64,000 nt of DNA. Origin: Cymbidium sinense (taxonomy: Eukaryota > Streptophyta > Magnoliopsida > Asparagales > Orchidaceae). How positions within the stretch are numbered: position 1 is the first letter of the stretch; the number at the start of each line of letters is the position of its first letter. The stretch is taken from the NCBI GenBank assembly GCA_021442155.1, contig CM038215.1, forward strand, positions 208,686,982 to 208,750,981, in the 5' to 3' direction. The notes below the pieces were generated by a model. That model was not told the origin of the DNA, searched no databases, and worked only from the letters and a program-made list of their open reading frames with translations. Shown here piece by piece: positions 11,466 through 23,874 of the stretch. A program made the translations under genes and the position numbers.

Positions 11466-14399
11466 TGTGGTGTTTATTTTTGAATTGTGGGACACCACAT
11501 AGATCTTAGGGGGTACTTATTGAAGTGATCGGGTATGACATTAAGGAATGATGTACTATCTCAAAAGATAGAAATCACCACCTTATAATGGACCTAATCA
11601 CCTAATAAGGACTCCTAGGGCATGATGGGTCATCAAATATACTAGAGATCTTTCCCCTACTTTACATGAAAAAGTAAAATAGGGTTTATTTTAAGCCAAG
11701 TTCATTAAGTTCCCTATAGAGGCAAGCCCCCATAATTAATTACATCTTAAGGAATGGGAATTTCTTAAGAATACTCTCGATTAAGTAGATAATTAGGGTC
11801 TCCAAAGATTTTAAGGTTAAGACTATCAAAGGATTGGCTATTTTAGAAAATCAAATGGGATAAATCAAAAGGAGAGACTTATTTTGGAAGCCAAAGGAGA
11901 TGAGTAGGGAATGCTTATGATACTAGGAAGCCTAGTGATCATTCCAATATACCTTATAATTGGGTTTTATATTTTTGAAATTGAAGAGAGTTAATTATTT
12001 GAGTTGGCATTTTATTAAATTGCTAGGGCTTATAATTCCACAACATAAGATTTTGGAAATGCCTAAAAGGTGAGGATTTATGCTTGTAACCCACAAAGGG
12101 AAATAACAACCTCAGATCCTAAATATAGGGAGCTTTAGCGAGGGCCAAAGCATGACTTAAATCTAAGGTGAAAATGGGTATATGGTGTACCTCCACAAGA
12201 AAGAGTAAATCACCCGCCTGTTGGACTTATTACCGCCTGGAGTGGTAGCCAGCTAACTCCTCCTACACTTTAAATCCATGTAGACAAGTCTTATATTTTG
12301 CAAGATGGCTAGGCTGTTGTTTATTTAGAGAGAAAACTAAGTTCTTAAACTCACTCTCTAAAAGACTAGAGCATGAGGGGTATGAAATCATGACTTAATC
12401 TAATGCAAATTTTATCAAATTTCTTTCATTTTTTTGGACTCTTTGTTTTGACATAGGCTATGGGATTTTGTATGCCTAAATGCAAGAGAACTTGATTATG
12501 GGCCAAATTAAGAGAGAAAGGGGTGTTCTTCCATCAAAGGATCTCACAGGATAAGCCTTCATTTTATGGCAAAGATGAAAGCCCCCTCTTAACAAGAGTG
12601 GAATAATATCACATGCATGATATTATACATTCATTCATCTAGCTAAGGGGTTGCTAAAAATTTTATTATCTTGATTTAATTCCTAGGCTTTATGGTAAGA
12701 TTATGAGTTATTTTAAATTTTAATTGCGAGTTATTAATTGGGAAAGAAAAGTTAATTTTATCCTAAGAGCCTACTGCATCCAGGCCACACATTCAAGCAT
12801 TAATCATAAAGAAACTATGAAAAGCACATTGTTCTAATGCACAATCTAAACACAACATCAAACAATTTTATAGACTACCGTAAAAGAATAAAAGGTCACT
12901 GCGATCGGTTCCGCAGTACACCCAAAAAAAGAATAAGAAGATGGGTAGCCGAGCTCTACTCTTATAAAACCCGGATTACAAAAATAATATATGCTATGGG
13001 GGTCTTCTTTTCTTCATTTCTTCCTTCTCTTCCTTCACTTCCTTTTGATTTTGATTTGCTCCAAAGGCATCACAGGGCACCCCAGGGACTAAGCCTTCTG
13101 GCAACTGCTCATCTTAATCCCCCATAACACTAATCCTAATTTCTAATATAAAATTACATTAAAAATAGGAAAAGTAAATCTTGTTACACCTGCAAAACAA
13201 ATGTTAGTCAAACACACCATACAACCCAAGCAGTTATATGAATAATTTGTACTTAACACCCCACACATGGGTAACCAAGCCCACATGTCCTAACATGAGT
13301 TATGCTTAGGGGCTAAACAATCTACATAATAAATGCATTTATATTTTTATTACAGCAGCCCCTTAAGCACAACCCCAAGTAGAAAATATGATTAGGCTAA
13401 TAACGGCCTACCATCCAGTCTACGAGGTATACACCCTAACATCCAGTCTAAAATATTACATCATAAAATAAAACACAACATCATACATACAATGCCCTAA
13501 CTTAACACTAGAAGTGGTGACTCAGTATTCTAATGTGTGTGCTTAAGGCTTATGTGGCAAGACTGTACTAGGCTTCATTAATTTAAGTTTCAATTTAGAG
13601 TTTGAATTTGTTTAAATTTTACCTTTGGGTGATTTCAATTTAAATGATTTAATGATTTATTCTTCATTTTTAGTTCACTTTTATTTGGTTAAAATGATGT
13701 ATAGGTTTTCAAGAATGAAGAGTAGAGTGAATTCCATTTGTAGACAGAAGTCACCTTATTCTACATCCTAACTCCTAAAGAATCTAACTAAGGTCCTTAA
13801 GTATCTTAATTAGCCCATTTGAATTTATGTAATTCATTTGATTTGGTTTATTTGATTTGATTTAGATTTTAGAATTTGAGTTTGTTTAAGATTCATGTAT
13901 TTGATTGATTAATTTTGGATTAAATGTGTTGATTTAATTCAATCTTGATAATTCAATATCCTTAATATCTAATGAAGTTTAAGTTTATTTAAATTCATGT
14001 GTTTTTGATTGATTAATTTTATATTATATGTTTTAATTTAATAAAATCTTGATAATTCAATATCCTTATAAATTAATATTTAATTCTTTTCTTTGATTAT
14101 GGTTATGTGATATAATTTTATGCTTATTTGATTTTATGTGGTTTATTTATTTATAGTTTGATCAGATTAGATTAATTGATATTTTATTTTGATTTTAATT
14201 GAGTTTGATTCTTTGTAATTAGGATTTATTTTTAATCTCATCTATTTGTCATGTTTATCAAAGTTTGGTTTGTATTTTCATTTCATACATTGGATAGTTA
14301 ATTAGTTTATCTTATTTAAGTAGGTTGAATGAGATTAAATTTGATTACATATTAAATTGATGAGAGTCTTTCTTAATTTAATTTAATTTGATTTGATTA

Positions 14400-15780
14400 T
14401 CTTTATTAGTCTATGGGTTTGCTTAGGTTCAATGTGATTATGTGATTAGTTTAATTAAGAAGTGTATATATGTTAATTATAAAGGTTTGTTTAATTTTTA
14501 ATTTGATTTCATATTTGTTTAGGTTAATGATGTAATTAATGACTTAATAGTTTAGGTTTAATTTAGTTTTTGATTAGTATTTAATTTCATTTATGTTTGA
14601 TTAAGTTTAAGTTTAATATGATTAATTTGATTGACTTAATTAGCTAGTTTAAGAGGTGTGATCAATTATTAAATTAAGTAAAGATTCATTTAATTTTTTA
14701 AATTTGATTTCATATTTGTTTAGGTTAATGATGTAATTAATGACTTAATGATTTAAGTTAAAATTAAGAATTGATTGGTATTTAAGTGTATTTATGTTTG
14801 ATTAGTTTAAGTTTAATATGGTTAATTTGATTAACTTTAATTAGTTTACACAAGATGTGATCAAATTAATTAGTACATTAATTAAGTGTTTGATTTGAAT
14901 TAATTTTAATTTAATTTATAAAATTAATTTGGTTTATTAATATGATGGATTAATTCATTAAGTTTGCATTAATTAGGTGTTTATTCAGTTGGATTAGCTT
15001 TAGGGTAATTAATTTAATTAACAAGTGTGTTTAAGTTAATTATAAAATTAAATAAAGATTTATTTAATTTTTAATTTTGTTCTATATTTATTTAGATTAA
15101 TGATGTAATTAATGACTTAATGATTTATATTTAATTTAGGATTTGATTGGTATTTAATTGCATTTATGTTTGATTAAGCTTAGGTTTAATATGATTAATT
15201 TGTTTAACAATTAGTTTACTTGAGGTGTGATTAATTATTAAATTAAATAAAGATTTATTTAATTTTTAACTTGATTTCATATTTAGGTTAATGATATAAT
15301 TAATGACTTAATGATTTAAGTTTAAACTAATTTGATTAGCATTTGCATTTTATGTTTGAATAAGCTTAAGTTTAATATGATTAATTTGATTAACTTAATT
15401 AGTTTACTTGATGTGATTAATTATTAAATAAAGATTTGTTTAATTTTAATTTGATTTCATATTTATTTAGGTTAATGACGTAATTAATGACTTAATGATT
15501 TAAGTTTAAACTAGGATTTGATTAGCATTTAATTGCATTTTATGTTTGATTAAGCTTAGGTTTAATATGATTAATTTGATTGCTTAATTAGTTAATTTAA
15601 GAGATGTGATTAAATTAATTAGTAGATTAATTAAGTGTTTGATTTGAATTAATTTTAATGTGATTTATAAAATTAATTTGGTGTATTAAGGTGATAGATT
15701 AATTCATTAAGTTTGCATTAATTAAATGTTTAATTAATTAAGTTTGATTAAGGGTGATTAACTTTTTTTGAATCATTGGA
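14400..15780 (-). repeat. ~190-bp AT-rich tandem array with ~760-bp higher-order period in LTR-c
   Basis: The phrase TAATGATGTAATTAATGACT recurs at about 14524, 14723, 15096, 15285 and 15471, which gives steps of about 186-199 bp with one double step. A rarer variant containing the run from AAGTGTTTGATTTGAATTAA to AAGTTTGCATTAATTA occurs at about 14880-14980 and 15640-15725, roughly 760 bp or four units apart. The array contains no coding potential and consists mainly of TTAAT/ATTAA words. It is not seen at this size in block B of the other LTRs. Confidence 0.65.
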
Positions 15781-16959
15781 TTAATCAAAGATTTACTTAA
15801 TTAATGACTTAATTTGCCACATGTGAGTGATTTGGTTTAGTTAAATGTTTTACTTAAGTTTGATTTGATTAAAGGATTATTGTTATTATCATTTGATTAG
15901 ATTAAGTGATTTAATTATTTATTTTTATTTCAATTAAACTTGATTATTCATAATCATAGATAGGTTTGATTTTCTTCATTTATTATGTTCATTAGATTTC
16001 ATTCATTTTTGATTTAATTGTTAGGTTTATGTATTAATGGCTAATTAATTGCCTTATTCCAAATGGTGTTAATTAAGTTTACTTTAACTTTATTTGGTTT
16101 AATTTGATTAATATCAAATGATTATGCTGAATTGGTTTGTCAATCAATTTGATTTTTAGTTTATTTAATGATTAATTAGTTTCAGCTTATTTATATTTAT
16201 TAAGACTCCATGCATAGTGTAGGTTTAGTTATACTAGTTTGACCCATGTTAAAGTTTCCTAGATTTGTTAAATTTTAAGTTCGATTTAAGATTTAATCAT
16301 TTAATTGAGTTTTATTAATTTAAATAGGTTTAATCATATTTAATTTAATTACTTATGAGGATGATATTTTTCTGATTTGAGGTTTGAATAATGATTGCTT
16401 AAGTGTTATTTCATTTCTGATTTTGATTTTGATATTTAAATTATTTTTAGATTATATTTTAATTAAGTTCTTAATTGATTAAACTTTAATCTTAAGTGTT
16501 TGTTTGGGGTTCATTAGGGTTCAGAAAATCACATTATTTCCTTAAGAGTCCTAGATGTCAATTGAAGTGATTTAATCCATTTTAAAGATTTTTTTGTAAA
16601 TTTCTGAATTTTTATTTGATTTATTTTATTAAAATGGACAATTTGAACTTCAAAATTTAATTTCTCACAATACAAAAGTCCTTTTCACTTGAAATTCTTA
16701 TGGTAGGTGTGTTTTAACTTTAGTTTCAATCCTTGAAAATTTCAACTTAATCTGACTAATATTTTTGGTTTAATTAATAAAATTTGATTGTACTAAAACT
16801 CAAATTAAGATCAAAATACTCAGTAAAATTTGGTGATTTTGGGTTTGTTGGATTCCTCCTGGAAAGATGAATCCAACGAGCCTTGTTTGTCATTTTTGGT
16901 TAAGTATTTTATTTTGTATGAATTTTTGAAGTTTCAGGTGGTTTAAATTAACTTTTTAA

Positions 16960-17250
16960 ATTAGAAAAATCTGCGCGGCACTAACATCAGCTGAAAGAGC
17001 AAGAATACCGATAAACGGTCTAGAAAGCGACCCAAGGTTCACTCTAGACCATTCAATTGTAGATTGGATGGTCCATATCATATCGCACAATCCAGAGGCC
17101 AGGATCATGCGATATGAGCCATTCGATCGCATGAACCGCGTGATCGGACGGTCGGATGCATCGCGTCGATGTCTGGATCGCACAATCCGTGCGATCATAT
17201 CGATCCTGAACCACGGATCGAGCGGTATCTCGCCGGTGATGAATAGTAAA
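16960..17250 (-). other. CpG-rich pocket with inverted repeat inside LTR-c
   Basis: About 290 bp with many CG dinucleotides (GCGCGG, GATCGGACGGTCGG, CATCGCGTCGATG, CACGGATCGAGCGG) inside LTR sequence that is otherwise nearly free of CG. A clean inverted repeat lies at 17079-17116: arms CATATCGCA and TGCGATATG, then ATCC/GGAT further in. Two overlapping open frames here (16956-17198 minus, 17068-17265 plus) are by-products of this composition. The position corresponds to the conserved B/C boundary of the other LTRs, which has GATCGG words but fewer CpGs. It could include the LTR promoter region, but no TATA/start pair is obvious to me. Confidence 0.5.
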
Positions 17251-19339
17251 AATAGCTTTTTTTAAAAGAAAAAATGGGATTTCTAAGTGAAAACTTGTCC
17301 AAATGAACCTATTTTCATGTCAATTTCTACTAAAAAAAATTTATTTTCTAATTGGGATGATTTAAAGTAAAAAATACAGGATTATCTAGGGGAAATTTCT
17401 AAAATCACAAGAAAATTAATACAAAATGCCACAAATCCTGAGGTTGGCTAAAGTTTGGCAAAATTTACCTCACCGGGGATGGTTTTCGGTGGCGATGAAG
17501 ATCCGAGCGAACTCCTAAGTATGTGAGGAAGCTTTGGAATGATTTTTAACCTTCGCTGCCCTTCAAAACATTGTCTTCTCTGATGTTTACTATCACCTCA
17601 CTGGAAAAGCAACTATTTATGTTTTTGAGCTCAAGAATGGCTCAAAGAGGTGGGTGATGGGTTCCTTTTTACTTTGGGGGACTTTTGGGGGCTGAATGGT
17701 GGTGGGAGGAAGAGGGGTGAAGCCTAATTTTCCTCTCCTTTTAGAATGGACAAAAATCAATTCTTTTAAATTTTTTAGCTCCAAATTGATTGCCATCTTG
17801 CTTAGGGTGGTTGGGATGGATGATGGATTAATTGAGAACTTTGGATTTTTGCTCCAAAGTCCTCTTTTACTGACATATGATCAACTAATTAAATTCAAAT
17901 GTTGGGGAGGAGTTAAGTGCATGTGATGGGGGAGAATTAAATGAGGTTGGGTGTAATCCTATGTGGGGGAGGATCCATGAGGGATTTAATTAGGTTGGGT
18001 TGATTTTGGGCTGATCCCAAATGGGTTTGGGTCGGGTTTGATCAGCCCTCAATGGTTCATGGCTTAGTTTCAAGATATTTGACCTAATTTGGGTCATATG
18101 GGTCATATTGGGTCAAATTGACCAATTTGACCAAAATTGGCCAAATTACCTTAGGTCATGGGTTGATTCATGTTCAATTAACTAATTGAAGATGAATGTG
18201 GTCTTTGGTTTGAATTAATTTGGATTTAATTTGGATTTAGGCCAAATTGACCCTTTAGGCCTATTTGGGCTTAATGGCTCAATTGGGCTCGATTGATCAA
18301 ATTGGATTTAATTATGGCTTTGGTCATGTTCAATGATCAATTTGGAATGAACATAAGCCATTGGTTGTGATCAATTTGGGTAAGATCATGATTTGACCCA
18401 ATTTGTTCCTTTAGGCAAATTTGGGTCAACTTGGATCAAATGGCCAATTGATTATAATTTATCATCTTAGGGTGATCAACAATCATGGTGGAAGGTTTTG
18501 GTGAGCTTGGTTCAATCCAATTTGGGTTGGATTAGAAGTTGGCTCAAATGAGTCCTTTAGGTCACTTTAGTTGAACTTATGTATGAGCCCTGGATTGAAA
18601 TATAAATTCAACGATAATCAATTTGGAGTCCAATAGGTTTTGGCTCAAGTGAAAGTTTTAAGTCAAAAGGGCTAAGTTATGCTTGACTTGAATTTGGTTT
18701 GATGATTGTAGGTTTTATTTATATTTGGATAAATGATCAAATGAATGATTGATTTGAGAAAAAATCCATTAGTTTTGACTTGATTTGGATAGATTTTGGC
18801 TAAGTCCAAAGAATTGACTTAAAGGGCTTAAAATGAGTTTGGATTTGATTTTCGATATAGTTTTGGTCATTTGAATTTGGATTTCATTTATATTTATTAA
18901 TATAAATGAAAGAAGAATTGATTTATAAAGAACTCAATTGAGTTTGATTTGATCTAAAGGGTGTTTTGGCTAAGCTTATGAATGTGGTTCATATGGCTTA
19001 GGAAGGGTCTTAGGATTTGAATTTGATTTTGGGTTTTAATCATTTGGAGTCAAATTTGAAATTTGAATTTGAATTTGAGACTTGGTTTGAGAGTTGAATC
19101 TGGGTTTGACTTGAGAAAGTGTATCTAGATTGGGTTATGCTATAGGATAGGTAATTTCCTTAAGCTCTAAGGCATAGCCTAATATTATGATTAACATTTC
19201 TAAGTCTTTAGGCTTAAGTTAAGTGTTCACCTAGTCACTAGATGGGTCTTATAACTAAAGAGTTCTTAGTGTCTAGAAAAGTCCTAAGTTTAAGAAGAGG
19301 AGGTTAAGAGCTCACTCCAAAAGTGAGGTCAACAGTTAC

Positions 19340-21811
19340 TTAAATCATCCAAAGTGGCAACTGACTCAGTGGCAGCAGATGCAATTTTGTATCAGTTGTC
19401 CGATCTCAGATCGAACGACCAAGATTAATCTCGTGATTTCAAAAAAATTAAATCAGGATTTCTAGTGTAATTAATCATGGTCGTCCATTCTAATCACGTG
19501 GAACGAACAACTGATGATTTATCATTCCATAACTGCTGAAAGATAGACATCGTCCACCTTACTCCACTCGATCCGAGCTCATTGCAGCTCGTTTGATGGT
19601 GAAATTGACTCCAAAATGGCCAGGGAATGAATCTAAAGGGATCCTATGGTGGAAATCACATGAAAACATAATTTACTTCAAAAAAAGACCAAACACCTAG
19701 GGGGAAACTATGGTTGTCAGATTTTTACCTCATTGGAGCTATTAACCAGTGGTTTGTCGATAGAGGTAGCTTCATCTTAAAGAGATGAACCCTGTTGAGA
19801 AGATCATGAGCTGCCTCCCCGCTAGTTGCTCTGTGGACCAAACGCCACCGCAAAGTTCACTGGAGTTGGTCTAGAGACATCTTTCGGTGGTCGAATCTGT
19901 TGTGAAATGGTTCATTTTGGCTCACTGGAGTGAGGTAAATATGTGAGAAGAGTTAATTTAGGTTTGATGGAGATTTTGGAAGCTTAGATGGACAAAGTTC
20001 TCTAGTTCGATCAGAGGCTTGTCTCACCTGTGGTGGAGCACTTGGAGAGCTTGGGAGGGGGTATGAGACTGTGTGGAATGCTCTAAGGAAGGTGTATGTT
20101 AAGTTTGAATCCTTGCGGAGGAGTATACTCTCCTACTTAGCTAAAATAAGGGTTGAGATTGGTTCAGCTTTTGGTAGCCGTCCGATTGAGGTAGGTGGTC
20201 GGAGGTGGCAGGGGACTGCAGAGGTGGCTGAGGGTGAGAGGCTGAGGGAGTGTAGTGGGCTGGCATGGGGTGTACAATCTTCCTTAAGTGGACCAATGGG
20301 TTTCCATGGGTGAACACACCCTCTAATGGCCAAAGGTTGAGCCCAACAGCCTTAGGTTAGGTTGGGTCAGTAGTCCTCTTGTCCAAGAAGATTCAAAGGT
20401 GGCTGCTAAGGGGTAAGGCGGTGGAGAACCCACCAAAATGAGAATTTTGTCCTATTTGAGTGGCTTGGTTCAATGAATTTGACCTAAATTGGGTTCACCA
20501 CTGGTTAGGTCCACTTGGGCAGGCCCATGGTAACCCAAAGATGAGTCATGCTAAGTTTGGTTGGATTTGGGCTTGGTTTAGTTGGGTTTGGCTCAATTTG
20601 ATTCATGTAGGTCAAATGGGCTAACTTGGGCTAAGTTGACCAATTTGACCAAGTTGGGTCAAAGTGAGAGTTTGGGTAAATTTAATTGGTCATTTGGAAT
20701 GTGTGAGTGTAATTGGTTTGATTCAATTTGTGTTAGATTTGGATTTGGTTCATATGGTTCAATTTGGGTCAAATAGATCATGTTGACCAATATGGCCAAA
20801 TTAACCAAATTGGCATTAGCATTGGCCAGGTTTATGTTCAATTGAATATTTGGGAATGATTGTAGGTGTTGGTTTGAATTGATTTAGATTAATTAATGAT
20901 TTGGTTCAATCAGATCTTTTATTTTAATTTAGGCAAGTGGGTCAATTGGGTTGGCTTGGTCAAATTGGCTTCAATTGATGATTGTAGGGTGTTCAATAAT
21001 CAATTTATGACTGATAAGAGGCATTGGTTGCAATCTTTGGGTAAATTGGGTTAACTTAGGTTAAGTGGTCAAATTGGCTTGACTTGACCCATTTGATTGC
21101 AATTGCTAATCAAAGATGACCAGTAATCATTATGAAAGGGATTGGATGAGTTGATTTAATCCAATTTGGGTTGGATTTAAATTTGAATCAAATTGATCAT
21201 TTAGGTCTCATTAGGTCAAGTGAACCAATTGGATTGATTGGGTTGAATTGATGTCAATTAAGTATTGAAAAGGGTTCAATGATGGATTTAGAGCTGATTA
21301 GTGGCTTTGACCATAATTGAATTGGGCTCAATTAGATTTTGGCTCATGTCAAACAGGCTAACTTGGGTTGGTTTCTTTTCTTTGGTTCAATTGGCTTGAT
21401 TGCAAGTATTGGAATAGCTTGAAATGATCTGATGAATAATTTAGGTGACTAAGAAAATTAAATTGGATTTAGTTTTCCTGAATGGGTTTGAATTGAGTTA
21501 TGAGATTATGATGGGAATTAACTTGGGTCAAGGCCTAAGTCAATTTGGCTTGGAGCTTGGATTAGAAAACAAATTCAAGTGAAATTAATTGAATAGATTT
21601 GAGGTTGGTTGTGTTTCATTTGCATGAGTTTAGATTTGGATGAGTGAATAGACATAGATCTTGGTTTAGGCCATAAGATAGGTAGAACCTATTTGTCTAG
21701 TGTTTCCTTAGTTACTAGAAGTGTCTTAGCACTATGAAAATCCAAGTGTTTAGAAGGTTCCTAAGTCTAAGATGAGAAAGGTTAATTCTCACTCTAAAAG
21801 TGAGGTCAATA
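19340..21811 (-). repeat. E0 3' LTR, proximal part (block C)
   Basis: On the minus strand the LTR starts at 21811 with TATTGACCTCAC and the terminal hairpin CTCAC/GTGAG (21788-21804). It then runs through the GGTCAA-rich ~150-bp repeats to 19340, where LTR-c interrupts it. It follows E0's 3' untranslated tail directly. The minus-strand segment just upstream (ATTGGGGGTCCTTTT, about 21812-21830) is the only candidate polypurine tract and is a weak one. Confidence 0.75.
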
Positions 21812-23874
21812 AAAGGACCCCCAATAGGTATAGTGTAACTAGCAAGGCACACCACATGTATTAGCATTGACTGAGATGATTAAGAAGCATTTGAGAAAGT
21901 CATGAACACTAATGAAGGCTGTCCATGGATAAGCAGAGAGGTAAATGGAATTAGGATCCCAATGTAGTTTAGTTCATTTCATTACATGCCAAGGGCACGG
22001 GAGAGGAATCGTCTGCATTTGGTTTTATTTCTGTATAATTTGGTTTTGCATTAAGGTCACAAAGAATGATCCTGCTGGGGATCGAGTCATGCTGGGAGCA
22101 TGAGTGCAGACTCCTTAAGCATGATGATTTGGAACTTGTCTTTGCGTCAAATGAGAAGAAATGGGTTTGTTGAAGGTTGAATCATACCAAGGGCATAAGT
22201 GAGGGCCTTGTTGAAGGTGAATGAGATTTGGATTAGAGTTGGGTAGGTTTCATTTATGTAGTTTAGTTAATTTGTTAAGTTGATAAATTTTTATTTATTT
22301 AACTTTGGTGATTCATGTTGATTTTGACTTATGTTTGATTATCATGTTAATATAGAACCTAGTAGTTTATGCTGAGTCATACTAAAGAAGGGATACAAAA
22401 GCTTGGACTTACCTTAGACTTACTGACTCAAAGGGGCAATCTATTAGCCATATAGTACATACTATCTAACCTAAGGGTTGCCCATTGGTTTATGATGACT
22501 GAACTGGAATAAAAGCTCGAGGACTCACATCTTTCAAAGTATAACCAGCCATCTGGGTGACTCGCTGATTGTACAGCAAGTCAAACCTGACATAGGGTGA
22601 CTACCAAGTGAAGATATTTTGAGGTCTTATCTCAACTTAGATAGTCAAGGTGATTCTTATAGGGAGTTTTGGTGACACTATCCAAAAAGATAGGACGCAT
22701 GCTTGGGAAAAGGTGCCTCTATAGGTCTTATGCTAATCCACAAGAGATGTTGTTTTGCTTTTTTTTTTTTTAATTTATTTAGTGTGGACCCTTTTGGTTT
22801 GTGATGGGGCACACTAAGAAAGAGCCACGGGGTTTTGCTTACCATAGATTTACTGGCCCAAGGGATAATCTGTACATCCAAAGTATAAAGCTTCTAACTA
22901 TAGGGGCGACTACTAGGAAAGGAGAACTGTCCAATCTGATATTAACCTGGGTCATGTCTAGATGGGGCCGTAAATACACAATCCAATAGGGAAGGTGCTT
23001 CTGGAGGGTTTATCCTAATCCTTGAAATATATAAAGCCTATAGGAACAGTGGCCAACTCAGGGAGAAAGTGTAGGGGCTCACATCTACCTGAGCGGTATT
23101 ATCTGCTGGGTTGGTTGTTGTCAGCAAAATGAACACTAGCTAACTTAAGGTTCCCGTTGATTTGTGATAATCAATCTAGGAAGAAAGCATCGGGGACTCA
23201 CATCTTCCTAAGTAGAACTGACCATCGGGACAATCTGTCATCGACAGAACTACTACCTGACCTAAGGAGACTACCAAGTGGGGAGTCACAAAGAATGACT
23301 GAACCTGAGCTTGAAGTAGTCAAGAGGAAGATGAGCCACTGGGGATCTTACATAATCCCCATATATATAGATTCAGACTCAGTCAGTGCATGATGGCTAG
23401 TTCAAGAAGGAAGTTCGGGGACTCACATCTTCTTAACCAAAGCCAACCATCGGGGTAGCTTATTGGTCATGCAATAAGACATATCGAACTAACAAGTTGC
23501 CCATTAGTTTGCAGCTGTCAAGCTAAGTAGAAAGCACGAGGTCTCAGATCCTCCTAAGCAAAATTGACCATTGGAAGACACAATAGCCAAGTCGTGAATC
23601 AAACTCGACCTAGAGTGGCTACTGAGTGAGGGCCATTGGGGGTCTTATCTTACATAAAGTAGCCCAAAGTGATTAGATTTATGATTGACTTATTTGTGTT
23701 TGTGTGCAACTTTGTGTTTGCATTATCGCTCGGGTTCTCTTACATTTATCCTAAACACATCGAGAGTTTGGTAATTAAATATATTCTGACTTGGAGAAAA
23801 ATTTGATCAAAATGAAATTTATATTGATGAAAATTTATTTAGATCATTGTTCATGTATAATATTTCTTCAAGCA
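21812..23874 (-). repeat. E0 3' untranslated tail with imperfect repeats
   Basis: This lies between the end of integrase (about 23875) and the 3' LTR. No open frame is supported. It contains several diverged copies of a unit recognised by a GGGGACTCACATCTTCCTAA-like phrase followed by ACCATCGGG, near 22505, 23070, 23190, 23413 and 23540, spaced about 120-230 bp or multiples. The same units occur reverse-complemented in the E1 tail (46,200-46,760). Repeats in the region between integrase and the 3' LTR are known for Tat/Ogre elements. A T-run at about 22,758-22,771 is also present. Confidence 0.65.

Larger units (their letters stand above)
11466..19334 (-). repeat. LTR-c: solo Tat LTR of about 7.9 kb nested in E0's 3' LTR
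   Basis: On the minus strand it starts at 19334 with TGTTGACCTCAC, runs through block C (to about 17,450, with a CpG-rich stretch at 16,960-17,250), a divergent AT-rich block B (16,900 to 13,540) and block A (13,505 to 11,466), and ends in the conserved ACACCACA. It is flanked by GCTAC/GTTAC, a 5-bp target-site duplication with one mismatch. No internal region is present, so it is a solo LTR. Its start (GAGTGAGCTCTTAACC) groups with the LTRs at 47066 and 48801 rather than with E0's own LTR. It is longer than the other copies because a 190-bp repeat array fills block B. Confidence 0.75.

Noticed and set aside
6941..13505. A compact non-autonomous element with block A as LTRs (6941-9000 and 11466-13505) around an internal block B, with primer-binding-like TGGTGACT after each
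   Set aside because: The right-hand block A belongs to LTR-c, whose GCTAC/GTTAC duplication encloses blocks A, B and C together, and LTR-d shows the same unit with an exact CACTC duplication. True primer-binding sites follow the other end of block A in E1 and E2.
16956..17265. Two overlapping open frames on opposite strands in the CpG-rich pocket
   Set aside because: Open by composition (few TA-containing stops in a CG-rich stretch); no similarity between copies.
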